A stretch of 64,000 nt of DNA. It comes from Amycolatopsis bullii. Lineage in GTDB: Bacteria; Actinomycetota; Actinomycetes; Mycobacteriales; Pseudonocardiaceae. The notes beneath the pieces were generated by a model that saw only the letters and a list, made by a program, of their open reading frames with translations, had not been told where the DNA came from and did no database searches. Location of the stretch: assembly GCF_014654205.1 (NCBI RefSeq), contig NZ_BNAW01000028.1, positions 53,282-117,281 of the forward strand. Direction: 5' to 3'. This document shows positions 1-7,786 of this stretch, in pieces. Positions within the stretch are counted from its first letter, which is position 1. Each line of letters opens with the position of its first letter. The position numbers were made by a program, and so were the translations under genes.

Positions 1-354
1 CGTGTTCTTGATGTCCTCGGGCAGTTCCTCCCAGGAGGTGGCCTGCTTCTCCGTGGACCGCACGAAGTACTTGATATTGTCGAAGTCGATCCCGGAGAGG
101 TCGGCCCCCCAGTTGGGCATGGGCTTCTTCTCGAAGAGCTTGAGCGCCTTCAGTCGCGCTTCGCGCATCCACTCCGGCTCGGACTTCTTCGAGGAGATGT
201 CGGTGACGACGTCCTCGTTCAGGCCGCGACGGGCGCTGGCGCCCGCCTCGTCGGAGTCCGCCCAGCCGAACGCGTACTTGCCAAGGGACTCGATGGTCTC
301 TTCCTGGCTCAGTGGCGCGGTGGTGGGAGTGCGCTGCTCGGCAGCGGCAGTCAT
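1..354 (-). CDS. sufB: SufB, Fe-S cluster assembly scaffold (N-terminal part only)
   Basis: The first 118 residues of SufB, running off the left edge. SufB is the scaffold subunit of the SufBCD complex that builds iron-sulfur clusters in the cytosol. The N-terminus shows family-typical stretches: SLGKYAFGWADSD, a GLNEDVV segment followed by ISSKKSEPEWM, and MPNWGADLSGIDFD. The ATG at 354 overlaps the TGA of the upstream regulator gene (ATGA), so the two are translationally coupled and sufB is the second gene of the suf operon. The catalytic C-terminal beta-helix domain lies outside the window. The assignment rests on N-terminal similarity plus the sufR neighbour, an order also found in mycobacteria. 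Confidence 0.93.
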   Translation of the reverse strand, partial: MTAAAEQRTPTTAPLSQEETIESLGKYAFGWADSDEAGASARRGLNEDVVTDISSKKSEPEWMREARLKALKLFEKKPMPNWGADLSGIDFDNIKYFVRSTEKQATSWEELPEDIKNT

Positions 355-1130
355 GCGGGTTTCCCTCCATTCGGGATCCGTGCTGTGCGTCCCTCGGGGG
401 ACGCCGTTCTCACCGGCTCGGGATGGGCCGGCTGACCCGCCGTGACGGGTACGTGGGTGGTGCACGCGGAGTCCCCGCGTGCGATGGTCGCCAGCCGCTG
501 GACGTGGGTGCCCAGCAGCTTCGCGAACGCCTCCGTCTCGGCCTCGCACAGCTGCGGGAACTCCGCGGCGACGTGGGCGACCGGACAGTGGTGCTGACAG
601 AGCTGCGCGCCCACGTTCTGGCCTGCCGTGGGCGCGCCGACCTCGCGGGTCGACGCAGCGTAGCCTTCCCTGCTCAGCGCGGTCGCGAGGGCCTCCGCGC
701 GCGTCGCGGGATCACCCTGACCGGTGATCGCCGCGCGGTGCGGGCCGACCAGCCTCTCGATGCGCTGCTCGGCGAAGGCGCGCACAGCGTCTTCCCCGGC
801 GTGCTCGGCCAGGAAGCGGACCGCGGAGACGGCCAGATCGTCGTAGGCGTGCCCGAAGCGGGCACGGCCGGGCTCGGTCAGCAGGAAGAGCTTCGCCGGG
901 CGGCCCCGGCCCCGGGGCCCGCGGCGCGGCGCGTCCCGCGTCTCGGCTTCGCCATCCGCGAGAAGTGCGTCCAGGTGCCGTCGGACGGCGGTGGGGCTGA
1001 TCCCGAGCTGCTCGGCGACCACGACGGCGGTCATGGGACCCTGTTCCAGCAGGAGCCGGGCGACCTCGTGGCGGGTCTTGCCCTCGGCGCTGACCTGCGA
1101 CGGGACGTGCGGGAGCGCGGCGCGGGGCAT
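351..1130 (-). CDS. sufR: SufR-type Fe-S-sensing repressor of the suf operon
   Basis: A 259-residue winged-helix regulator. The N-terminal HTH reads LLEQGPMTAVVVAEQLGISP then TAVRRHLDALLADG (about residues 20-50). The C-terminal half carries the cysteine/histidine cluster expected of a cluster-binding SufR: LCQHHCPVAH, LCEAETEAF and GDSACTTH. In mycobacteria the homologue (Rv1460) represses the suf operon when its Fe-S cluster is intact. Here it sits directly upstream of sufB with an ATGA overlap. I chose ATG 1130. An in-frame GTG at 1169 would add 13 residues but lies inside the putative SufR operator, so it is less likely. The gene is probably autoregulated. Confidence 0.88.
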   Translation of the reverse strand: MPRAALPHVPSQVSAEGKTRHEVARLLLEQGPMTAVVVAEQLGISPTAVRRHLDALLADGEAETRDAPRRGPRGRGRPAKLFLLTEPGRARFGHAYDDLAVSAVRFLAEHAGEDAVRAFAEQRIERLVGPHRAAITGQGDPATRAEALATALSREGYAASTREVGAPTAGQNVGAQLCQHHCPVAHVAAEFPQLCEAETEAFAKLLGTHVQRLATIARGDSACTTHVPVTAGQPAHPEPVRTASPEGRTARIPNGGKPA

Positions 1131-1165
1131 GTCGCCGCCCGCCTGGTCACCCGCCTCCGTCTTTT

Positions 1166-1180
1166 TCACAACACAAGTGT
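1166..1180 (-). promoter_or_regulatory. Putative SufR operator, ACACT-N5-TGTGA
   Basis: On the minus strand this 15-mer reads ACACT, TGTGT, TGTGA. That matches the inverted repeat ACACT-N5-TGTGA which I recall being described for the mycobacterial SufR (Rv1460) site. It lies 36 bp upstream of the chosen sufR start, where a repressor would block the suf promoter. The match is seen in the sequence; the function is inferred from the mycobacterial precedent. Confidence 0.65.
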
Positions 1181-1262
1181 GTCTTATTTCCGGGTGATCG
1201 GCAAAGGCGGGGTGTCCGGCAGTGACCCGACTCACTCGCCGGGCGACCGATACCCTGCACGC

Positions 1263-2921
1263 GTGGCAGTGGGTGAACAGGAGCAGCAAGTGGCACGGCT
1301 CGAAACCGGGAGTGCCCACCCCGTGACGCTCTCCCCCGTGTACCCCCGCGAGCCGCTCCCCCTGGAGGCCGCCGAGCAGCGCGGGCTGAACGTCGTCCGC
1401 CGCTTCGGCACGGTCGGGTCGCTGTTCCTCGCCCTCGGCTCCCTCGGCGCCGGCGCCGCCCCGGTGATCAACCCGGTGCAGGAGATCCCGGTGCTGCGGC
1501 TGTTCACCCGGATCCCGACCGTGTCGCTGGCCATCGCCATCTCCGGGATGGGCATCCTGGTGCTGAGCTGGCTGATGCTCGGCCGGTTCGCCCAGCCCAG
1601 CCGCGAGCGGCTGGCGTCGCAGGGCCAGCTCGCGCGCACCACCGCGCTGTGGGTGCTGCCGCTGCTGGTCATCCCGCCGCTGTTCTCCCGCGACGTCTAC
1701 AGCTACCTGGCGCAGAGCGAGATCGTGCACCGCGGGATGGACCCGTACGTCCTCGGCCCGGCGCAGGCCCTCGGCGTCGCCGACCCGTTCACCGCGGGCG
1801 TGTCGAACATGTGGCGCGAGACGCCGGCCCCGTACGGGCCACTGGTGCTGCGCCTGGGCGGCTGGCTGGCGCCCCTGGCCGGGAACAGCATCGCGGTCGG
1901 CGTGCTGCTGCAGCGGCTGCTCGCGCTCGCCGGGGTCGTCCTCATCGTCTGGGCGCTGCCCCGGCTGGCCCGCCGCTTCGGCGTCCAGCCCGCGACCGCG
2001 CTGTGGCTCGGCGCGCTCAACCCGCTGCTGATCTTCCACTTCGTCGCCGGCGCCCACAACGACGCGCTCGCCGTCGGCCTGATGCTCGCCGGTCTCGAGG
2101 TCGGCATCCGGCGGCTGCCGATCCGGGTGAAGGGCGACACCCCGCCCCCGCTGGCCCGCGGCGAACTGCTCTACATCGGGCTCGGGGTCGCGATCATCAC
2201 CCTCGGCGTCGCGGTGAAGCTGCCCGCGGTGTTCGCGCTGCCGTTCTTCGCCGTGATGGTGGCGCGGCGCTGGCACGGCAGGCTCAAGGACCTGTTCGTG
2301 GCCGGCGCGCCGATGGCGCTGTGGTTCGGCGTGGTCCTGGTCGTCGTCTGCTTCGGCAGCGGCCTCGGCTTCGGCTGGGTCGGAGCGACGTTCAACACGC
2401 CCGGCCTGGTCCGGTCCTGGATCTCCCCCACCGCCGAGCTGGCCAACCTCTCCGGCGTCCTCGGCATCGCGCTCGGGCTCGGCAACCACACCGACGCGCT
2501 GGTGCCGATCCTCGGCGTGCTCGGGTACCTCGTGGCGCTGGCGATCACGTTCAAGTTCCTCTGGGACAGCTTCAAGTGGCGCTACCGGCCGATCATCGGC
2601 CTCGGCGTCGCCCTCGGCGCGGTCATGATCCTGCAGATCAACCTGCAGCCCTGGTACGTGCTGTGGGCGGTGATCCCGCTGGCCGCCGCGGCCGGGACGT
2701 CCCGCTTCCGCGTCGCGGCGACGGTGATCAGCGCGGCCCTGCCGTTCCTGCTCCCGCCGACCGGCAGCACCTTCGACGGCCGCCCGTACGTGCTGCCGTT
2801 AGCCTACGTCGCCGCGATCGTCGTTTGCGGCGGCGGGATGCTGATCGTGCGGCGGCTCGCGCCCGTGTTGCTCGCCAGGCCGTCCCCGCCGGTGCCCGAG
2901 CCCGTCGACGCCGTATCGTGA
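1263..2921 (+). CDS. mptB: MptB-like polyprenol-phosphomannose-dependent alpha-1,6-mannosyltransferase
   Basis: A 552-residue polytopic membrane glycosyltransferase of the GT-C type. The first extracytoplasmic loop carries the family motif RDVYSYLAQSEIVHRGMDPY, which contains the acidic residue expected for metal/donor binding. About a dozen hydrophobic segments follow, for example around residues 55-75, 190-215, 300-330 and 450-530. MptB homologues extend the alpha-1,6-mannan core of lipomannan in the cell envelope, using polyprenyl-phosphomannose on the periplasmic side. The GTG at 1263 has no Shine-Dalgarno, and a TACCCT-like element lies about 7 nt upstream, so the transcript may be leaderless. 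The gene is divergent from sufR and is followed 6 nt later by the ABC pair, the order also seen at Rv1459c-Rv1457c. Confidence 0.85.
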   Translation: MAVGEQEQQVARLETGSAHPVTLSPVYPREPLPLEAAEQRGLNVVRRFGTVGSLFLALGSLGAGAAPVINPVQEIPVLRLFTRIPTVSLAIAISGMGILVLSWLMLGRFAQPSRERLASQGQLARTTALWVLPLLVIPPLFSRDVYSYLAQSEIVHRGMDPYVLGPAQALGVADPFTAGVSNMWRETPAPYGPLVLRLGGWLAPLAGNSIAVGVLLQRLLALAGVVLIVWALPRLARRFGVQPATALWLGALNPLLIFHFVAGAHNDALAVGLMLAGLEVGIRRLPIRVKGDTPPPLARGELLYIGLGVAIITLGVAVKLPAVFALPFFAVMVARRWHGRLKDLFVAGAPMALWFGVVLVVVCFGSGLGFGWVGATFNTPGLVRSWISPTAELANLSGVLGIALGLGNHTDALVPILGVLGYLVALAITFKFLWDSFKWRYRPIIGLGVALGAVMILQINLQPWYVLWAVIPLAAAAGTSRFRVAATVISAALPFLLPPTGSTFDGRPYVLPLAYVAAIVVCGGGMLIVRRLAPVLLARPSPPVPEPVDAVS

Positions 2922-2927
2922 CCCGAT

Positions 2928-3854
2928 GTGAGTGTCCCTGCCGTCGAGATCACCGGGCTGGTCAAAAGCTACGGCTCCACCCGCGCGGTCGACGGCCTCG
3001 ACCTGCGGATGGAGCGCGGCAGCCTGCTCGCCCTGCTCGGCCCGAACGGGGCCGGCAAGACCACCACCGTCGAGGTCTGCGAAGGCTTCCTGAAGCCTGA
3101 CACGGGATCGGTGCGCGTGCTCGGCCTCGACCCGGTCCGCGAGTCGGCCGCGCTGCGCCCCCGCATCGGGATCATGCCCCAGGGTGGCGGCGCGTACCCG
3201 GGCGTGCGGGCCGACGAGATGCTGCGGCTGGTGGCGTCCTGCGCGGCGACCCCGCTGGACCCGGCGTGGCTGCTGGAGGTCCTCGGGCTGGCCTCGGTGC
3301 GCCGGACGCCGTTCAAGCGCCTCTCCGGCGGGCAGCAGCAGCGGCTTTCGCTGGCGTGCGCCCTGGTCGGGCGGCCGGAGCTGGTGTTCCTCGACGAGCC
3401 GACGGCGGGCATGGACCCGCAGGCCCGGCGCCTGGTGTGGGACCTACTGGGCGCGTTGCGCCGCGACGGCGTCTCGGTGCTGCTGACCACGCACCTGATG
3501 GAGGAGGCCGAGGCACTGGCCGACACGGTGGTGATCGTGGACCACGGCAAGGTGGTGGTGTCGGGAGCGCCCCAGTCTCTGACGACGGACGAGAGCGGCA
3601 ACGCCGGGCTGCGCTTCAAGGCCCGCACGCGCCTCGACACGGCGTTGCTGACGGCGGCGCTGCCGGAGGGCTACGCGGTGCGCGAGTCGGCGCCGGGCAC
3701 GTACACGGTGGTGGGCTCGGTCGACCCGCAGGTGGTGTCGACGGTGACGGCGTGGTGCGCGCAGCAGGGCGTGCTGCCGGAGGAACTGCAGGTCGGCAAG
3801 CGGACCCTGGAAGAGGTCTTCCTGGAGCTGACCGGACGGGAGCTGCGGGCGTGA
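2928..3854 (+). CDS. ABC transporter ATP-binding protein (DrrA-like)
   Basis: A 308-residue ATPase subunit of a two-gene ABC-2 exporter. The nucleotide-binding domain is complete: Walker A GPNGAGKTTT (about residues 38-47), signature LSGGQQQRLSLA, Walker B LVFLDEPTAGMD and the switch-histidine segment LLTTHLMEEAE. A roughly 90-residue C-terminal extension follows, as in DrrA-type multidrug or lipid exporters. Translation starts at GTG 2928, 6 nt after the mannosyltransferase stop, and the stop overlaps the permease start (GTGA). These spacings imply one operon with the permease. The mycobacterial equivalent is Rv1458c. The substrate is unknown; the envelope-glycan neighbour makes a lipid or glycolipid possible, but that is inference. 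Confidence 0.9.
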   Translation: MSVPAVEITGLVKSYGSTRAVDGLDLRMERGSLLALLGPNGAGKTTTVEVCEGFLKPDTGSVRVLGLDPVRESAALRPRIGIMPQGGGAYPGVRADEMLRLVASCAATPLDPAWLLEVLGLASVRRTPFKRLSGGQQQRLSLACALVGRPELVFLDEPTAGMDPQARRLVWDLLGALRRDGVSVLLTTHLMEEAEALADTVVIVDHGKVVVSGAPQSLTTDESGNAGLRFKARTRLDTALLTAALPEGYAVRESAPGTYTVVGSVDPQVVSTVTAWCAQQGVLPEELQVGKRTLEEVFLELTGRELRA

Positions 3855-4633
3855 CTTTCGCTCCGGGGACTTTCACACCGGCGCCCGGCCGGGGCTCGCT
3901 GGGCCGGATGCTGCGCACGCACGCGCGCGTCGAGGTCAGCTTGACGTTGCGCCACGGCGAGCAGGTGCTGCTGACGCTGCTGATCCCGCTGGCGCTGCTG
4001 GTCGGGCTGTCCCTGCTGGACATCCTGCCGGCGTCGTCGCTGGGCCCGGTCCCGCGGGTGGACTGGATCACCCCGCGGATCCTGGCGCTGGCGGTGATGT
4101 CTTCGGCGTTCACCGGCCAGGCGATCGCGCTGGGCTTCGACCGGCGCTACGGGGTGCTGAAGCGCCTTTCGGCGACGGCGTTGCCGCGCTGGCTCCTGGT
4201 GGCCGGCCGCCTGGCGGCGGCGTTGGTGGTCGTGGTGCTGCAGTCGGTGATCATCGGCGTGGTGGCGGCGTTCCTCGGGTGGTCGCCATCGGTTTCCGGG
4301 CTTCTGTCGGCGGTTCTGCTGCTGGTGCTGGGGACGTTCGCGTTCGGCGCGTTGGGCGTCCTGCTGGGCGGGACGTTGCGGGCGGAAGCGGTGCTGGCTT
4401 TGGCGAACATCGTCTGGTTCGTGCTGCTGCTGGCGGGCGGGATCCTGCTGGCGCCCTCGTCGCTGCCTTCGGGGCTGGCCCGCGTGGTGGAGCTGCTGCC
4501 GTCGGGGGCGCTGGCGGAGGGCATGCGGGCGGCTCTGGTCGAGGGGGCTTTCGCGCCCGGACCCATGCTGGTCTTGGCCGTGTGGGCGGTCCTGGCGGGC
4601 GGGCTGGCTTCGCGGACGACCAAACTCACCTGA
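3851..4633 (+). CDS. ABC-2 type transporter permease
   Basis: A 260-residue integral membrane subunit with six predicted hydrophobic segments, for example LLIPLALLVGLSLLDIL near residue 40 and ALANIVWFVLLLAGGILL near 180. It has the ABC-2 family layout: a cytoplasmic N-terminus, an LKRLSATALPRW loop between early helices, and the LLPSGALAEGMR segment before the last helix. The GTG start overlaps the ATPase stop by 4 nt, so the two subunits are coupled and presumably form one exporter. The mycobacterial counterpart is Rv1457c, which lies next to ctaA there as here. An IS remnant separates it from ctaA in this genome. The transported substrate cannot be read from the sequence. Confidence 0.88.
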   Translation: MTFAPGTFTPAPGRGSLGRMLRTHARVEVSLTLRHGEQVLLTLLIPLALLVGLSLLDILPASSLGPVPRVDWITPRILALAVMSSAFTGQAIALGFDRRYGVLKRLSATALPRWLLVAGRLAAALVVVVLQSVIIGVVAAFLGWSPSVSGLLSAVLLLVLGTFAFGALGVLLGGTLRAEAVLALANIVWFVLLLAGGILLAPSSLPSGLARVVELLPSGALAEGMRAALVEGAFAPGPMLVLAVWAVLAGGLASRTTKLT

Positions 4634-4639
4634 CCCTTG

Positions 4640-5144
4640 TCCCCATGGCGCCGCCGATGTGGACAACTCGGCCGCCGCAGCGGGTTTCGGCCGGTTTTGT
4701 CACCTGCCGCGATAGACCGGGCATGGGACGCCCCCCGGCGATGGTGGCCGGGCTGGTGCCGGCGGGCAGGCTGGTGATGCCGTAGCCGGTGTGGGTTTCG
4801 TGGATGCCGGTGGCCCGGTCGGTGCGGTATCGGGTGAGCTGGAAGACCTGTGTGCTGGCGGGGAAGCCGAGGTCGTCGGGAGCGGGCAGGGCTTCGATGG
4901 TGCGTGCTCGAGGCGGCCGTGGCCCATTCCTCGATCGCGGCGAAAGACTGGCGCCTGCCGCGACCGCCGCGGCGGCCAGCATCAGGACCGATTCCAGCGA
5001 ATGCCGCACCCCGCACCGGCTGCGGGGATCAGGTACCTGGGCCAGGTACTCACGCAGATCAGCTACCTGATCAAGGCCGGTGGAGGCCAGCCGGGTCAGC
5101 ACGGCAGGAATGGGACAAGCTGCAACAGCAGGCACGGCTCTCAC
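4640..5144 (-). pseudogene. Decayed ISAs1-family transposase remnant
   Basis: Minus-strand fragments of an ISAs1-type transposase. The N-terminal part, LREYLAQVPDPRSRCGVRHS then LESVLMLAAAAVAAG, is in one frame. The following SFAAIEEWATAA is in another, so a frameshift separates them. Near the C-terminus QVFQLTRYRTDRATG and GYGITSLPAG return to the first frame. The DDE catalytic core of roughly 200 residues that should lie between is absent, so the element cannot encode an active transposase. It sits in the 704-bp gap between the ABC permease and ctaA, which are close neighbours in mycobacteria, so it is an insertion that later decayed. The outer ends are not clear. Confidence 0.72.
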
Positions 5145-5194
5145 AGATCATGGGCTTCGACACCCACATGATCACCACCGAGAGCCGTGCCTGC
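5128..5194. repeat. Long inverted repeat beside the IS remnant
   Basis: Two perfect 14-bp arms, GCAGGCACGGCTCT at 5128-5141 and its complement at 5181-5194, enclose a second pair, GATCATG (5146-5152) and CATGATC (5167-5173). Together they can form a 67-nt hairpin. It lies just outside the transposase N-terminus and may be a terminal or subterminal end of the decayed IS, or a DNA foldback left from rearrangement. No T-run follows, so it does not look like a terminator. Confidence 0.75.
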
Positions 5195-5337
5195 CTGCAT
5201 CAACACGACTTTGCCGGAACCCTGCCCAGGGAGGGTGGGGCCGGTCTTCGTGACCTAGGTCCCTTGCAGGAGCGCCGCAGATCTGGGCGTCCGGGCCTGC
5301 CGAAAGCGCGTTTTCCCCGCGCTCTACCATCGATGCC

Positions 5338-6303
5338 GTGCCGTTCACCAGCCTCGTCGCCCGTCTGCCGTTTCCCTCCGCCGCCGTGCAGCGGGCCGTC
5401 GGGATCGCCGCGGTCCTCGCGCAGGCGCTGATCGGCGTCACCGGCTCCATCGTGCGCGTCACCGGGTCCGGGCTCGGCTGCCCGACCTGGCCCCAGTGCG
5501 TGGCCGGCAGCCTCGTCCCGAAGCACGACTCGGGGATCGACGCGCTCAACCAGTGGATCGAGTTCGGCAACCGGCTGCTGACCGGCGTCGTGATCATCGT
5601 CGCGGCCATCGCCGTCCTCACGGCGTGGCGCGTGCAGATCGACCACCCGGAGCGCAAGCGCCTGGTCAAGCTGGCCTGGACGATGCCCGGCGGCGTGGTG
5701 CTGCAGGCCGTCGTCGGCGGGCTCACCGTGCTCGCGAAGCTGGAGTGGTGGACCGTCGCGATCCACTTCCTCGCGACGACCCCGCTCGTCTGGCTGGCCG
5801 TGCTGCTGCTGCGCGCGTTCCGCGAAGGCGACGAAGCCCCGCGGCTGCTGGTCCCGCCGGCCGGCCGCACGATCCTGGTCCTGCTCGCCGTCGTGATGTG
5901 GCTCGTGCTCGCGGCGGGCACCACGGTCACCGGCGCCGGCCCGCACAGCGGCGACATCAACACCCACCGCCTCGACGCCCCGGTCGAGGCGCTGGCCCAG
6001 GTCCACGGCGGGCTGCTGGTGCTCTACCTGCTGCTGCTCGCGGTGTTCGGCCTCCAGCTGCTGCGCATCGGCGCCCCGAAGAGCCTCTGGCAGCGCTACA
6101 CGGCGGTCTGGGTGGTCGCGGTCGCGCAGGGCGGTCTCGGTTCGCTGCAGTACGCGCTGGGCGTGCCGGAGGCGATGGTGTCGTTCCACGTCCTGGGCGC
6201 GATGGCGGTCATCATCGCGACGGCGACGCTGTGGACCGGCAGCCGCGACCGCGGCCCGGTGACCTCGCTGACAGCGGCGCCCCGGGAGCTCACGGCCGCC
6301 TGA
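5338..6303 (+). CDS. ctaA: Haem A synthase (COX15/CtaA)
   Basis: A 321-residue membrane enzyme that oxidises haem O to haem A for the aa3-type cytochrome oxidase. Eight hydrophobic segments are visible, with the histidine-bearing helices expected of the family (IEFGNRLLTGV, ATTPLVWLAVLLL, LAQVHGGLLVLYLL and MVSFHVLGAM). The first loop has the cysteine pair in GLGCPTWPQC, typical of the actinobacterial/Bacillus type. The GTG start at 5338 follows a TACCAT box (5325-5330) by 7 nt with no Shine-Dalgarno, which suggests a leaderless transcript. It works in series with CtaB (haem O synthase), encoded at 14,671-15,651. Confidence 0.93.
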   Translation: MPFTSLVARLPFPSAAVQRAVGIAAVLAQALIGVTGSIVRVTGSGLGCPTWPQCVAGSLVPKHDSGIDALNQWIEFGNRLLTGVVIIVAAIAVLTAWRVQIDHPERKRLVKLAWTMPGGVVLQAVVGGLTVLAKLEWWTVAIHFLATTPLVWLAVLLLRAFREGDEAPRLLVPPAGRTILVLLAVVMWLVLAAGTTVTGAGPHSGDINTHRLDAPVEALAQVHGGLLVLYLLLLAVFGLQLLRIGAPKSLWQRYTAVWVVAVAQGGLGSLQYALGVPEAMVSFHVLGAMAVIIATATLWTGSRDRGPVTSLTAAPRELTAA

Positions 6304-6366
6304 CGGCAACGCGGGCTTCACTCCGCGTCGGCGTGCGCGACCCGGCCGTGTATTACTGTTCGCGCC

Positions 6367-7284
6367 ATGACGTCGCGCACCGCGCCCAAGCCGCTGATCT
6401 CCCACCGCCGCGGCACCGGCGAGATGATCGTGCTCAAGACCTTCCTGCTGGTGCCGTTCGCGGCCCTGCTCATCGCGGTCCCGCTCGTGTGGGGCTGGGG
6501 CATGAGCTGGATCGACCTGATCCTCGCGGCGGCGTTCTACGTGTTCGCGACGCTCGGGGTCACCGTCGGCTTCCACCGCTACTTCACCCACGGCGCGTTC
6601 AAGGCGTCACGGCCGCTGCGGGTGGTGCTGGCCATCGCGGGCAGCATGGCGGTGCAGGGCTCGGTGATCTTCTGGGTGGCCAGCCACCGCCGCCACCACG
6701 CGTTCGCCGACCGCGAGGGCGACCCGCACTCGCCGTGGCTGTTCGGCACCTCGCCGTCGGCGCTGCTGAAGGGCTTCTGGCACGCGCACATGGGCTGGAT
6801 GTTCGGCCGCGAGGTGACCAACGCCGACCGCTTCGCCCCGGACCTGGTGGCGGACGCGGACGTCCGCTGGGTGAACCGCTACTTCTGGCTGTGGATCACG
6901 CTGAGCCTCGCCCTCCCGGCCATCCTGGGCGGCTTGATCTCGTGGTCCTGGTGGGGCGTGGTGACGGGCTTCTTCTGGGCGGGCCTGGTGCGGATCGCGT
7001 TCCTCCACCACGTGACGTGGTCGGTGAACTCGGTCTGCCACCTGATCGGCGAACGGCCGTTCGCCAGCCGCGACAAGGCGGCGAACTTCTGGCCGCTGGC
7101 GCTGCTGTCGATGGGCGAGTCGTGGCACAACTCGCACCACGCTGATCCGACTTGTGCCCGGCACGGGGTGCTGCGCGGCCAGGTGGATGTTTCGGCGCGG
7201 GTGATCTGGGCGTTCGAGCGGCTCGGCTGGGCGACCGACGTGCGGTGGCCGCGCGCTGAACGGCTGGCCGCCAAGCGGGCCTGA
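6367..7284 (+). CDS. Acyl-CoA desaturase (membrane delta-9 fatty-acid desaturase)
   Basis: A 305-residue membrane di-iron desaturase. The three histidine boxes are intact: HRYFTH (about residue 62), HRRHH (about 100) and HNSHH (about 257). Four hydrophobic segments occur in two pairs, as in stearoyl-CoA desaturases (DesA3-like). It introduces a double bond into long-chain acyl chains at the inner membrane face, with electrons from a reductase partner that is not encoded next door. The gene stands alone, 63 nt after ctaA. A fatty-acid rather than sterol or carotenoid substrate is inferred from the HxxxxH/HxxHH spacing and the DesA3-like flanks. Confidence 0.9.
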   Translation: MTSRTAPKPLISHRRGTGEMIVLKTFLLVPFAALLIAVPLVWGWGMSWIDLILAAAFYVFATLGVTVGFHRYFTHGAFKASRPLRVVLAIAGSMAVQGSVIFWVASHRRHHAFADREGDPHSPWLFGTSPSALLKGFWHAHMGWMFGREVTNADRFAPDLVADADVRWVNRYFWLWITLSLALPAILGGLISWSWWGVVTGFFWAGLVRIAFLHHVTWSVNSVCHLIGERPFASRDKAANFWPLALLSMGESWHNSHHADPTCARHGVLRGQVDVSARVIWAFERLGWATDVRWPRAERLAAKRA

Positions 7285-7368
7285 GTTCAGCACATCCTCT
7301 CACCCAAGGTAGCATGATCTTGCAGAGAGTGATCTGCGCGTCGAACAAAAATACATAGAGGAGAGCAC

Positions 7369-7431
7369 GTGGTGCACCACGATCACGTTGGCGGAGGCGG
7401 CGGCGAAGGCGGCGGCAACACCGGCAACTGA
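7369..7431 (+). CDS. 20-residue His/Gly-rich peptide
   Basis: A very short reading frame, GTG 7369 to TGA 7431. After two valines it encodes HHDHVGGGGGEGGGNTGN. A strong purine-rich ribosome binding site (GAGGAGAG, 7359-7366) lies directly upstream, and an intrinsic terminator (7453-7484) lies 22 nt downstream, so it looks like a complete transcription unit rather than a chance frame. A TAGCAT -10-like box is at 7310-7315. Composition is extreme: three His in the first six residues and ten Gly. Function is unknown. A secreted or modified peptide (RiPP-like), a metal-binding peptide or a regulatory leader are all conceivable, but no modifying enzyme is adjacent. Confidence 0.5.
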   Translation: MVHHDHVGGGGGEGGGNTGN

Positions 7432-7452
7432 GGACTCTCCAGGGAAGGATGA

Positions 7453-7484
7453 GCCACGTTGGCGCAATGTGGCTTCATTCTTTT
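7453..7484 (+). terminator. Intrinsic terminator after the His/Gly peptide
   Basis: The arms GCCAC and GTGGC (7453-7457/7469-7473), extended inward by TTG/CAA, form a compact stem. It is followed on the plus strand by the pyrimidine/T-rich run TTCATTCTTTT. It separates the plus-strand peptide gene from the convergent unknown gene ending at 7484. Confidence 0.7.
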
Positions 7485-7786
7485 CACCCCCGAGGCCAGC
7501 TGAAGGCGATCCCGTACTCTTCCCGCGGGTGGCAGCACCCCTCGAACGTGTGCTGCACGAAGCCATCTCCGACCTCGAGCAGACGTGGACTGCCCGACGG
7601 AGGCCGGTGCAGGCGTTCCACCTCGAGCTGTTCCGCGTACCACCAGCAAGCTTCGGGCAGGCACTCCTCCTGGAAGTTGACCCGGATGGTCAGTCCGCCT
7701 CGCGCCACCCCGTGGTGATCGACCTGAACGCTGATCCACCTCCGCTCTTCGTCCAGACGCCCGTCAGTCGCCTCGGAGACGAAACT
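7484..7786 (-). pseudogene. Detached C-terminal part of the unknown gene, beyond an in-frame TAG
   Basis: After the TAG at 7787-7789 the same frame stays open for 100 codons to TGA 7484-7486. It reads like a natural continuation of the upstream protein: SFVSEATDGRLDEERRW, then VDHHGVARGGLTIRVNF, CLPEACWWYAEQLEVERL and CHPREEYGIAFSW. There is no convincing start codon or ribosome binding site close to its beginning; the first in-frame GTG is at 7708, inside the apparent domain. I therefore read it as the C-terminal domain of the preceding gene, cut off by a nonsense codon. Alternatives are rare readthrough or a separate gene using an unusual start. Confidence 0.55.

Noticed and set aside
312..1262. 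Upstream extension of the mannosyltransferase frame to position 312.
   Set aside because: It is antisense to sufR, and the true start at GTG 1263 has promoter-like spacing.
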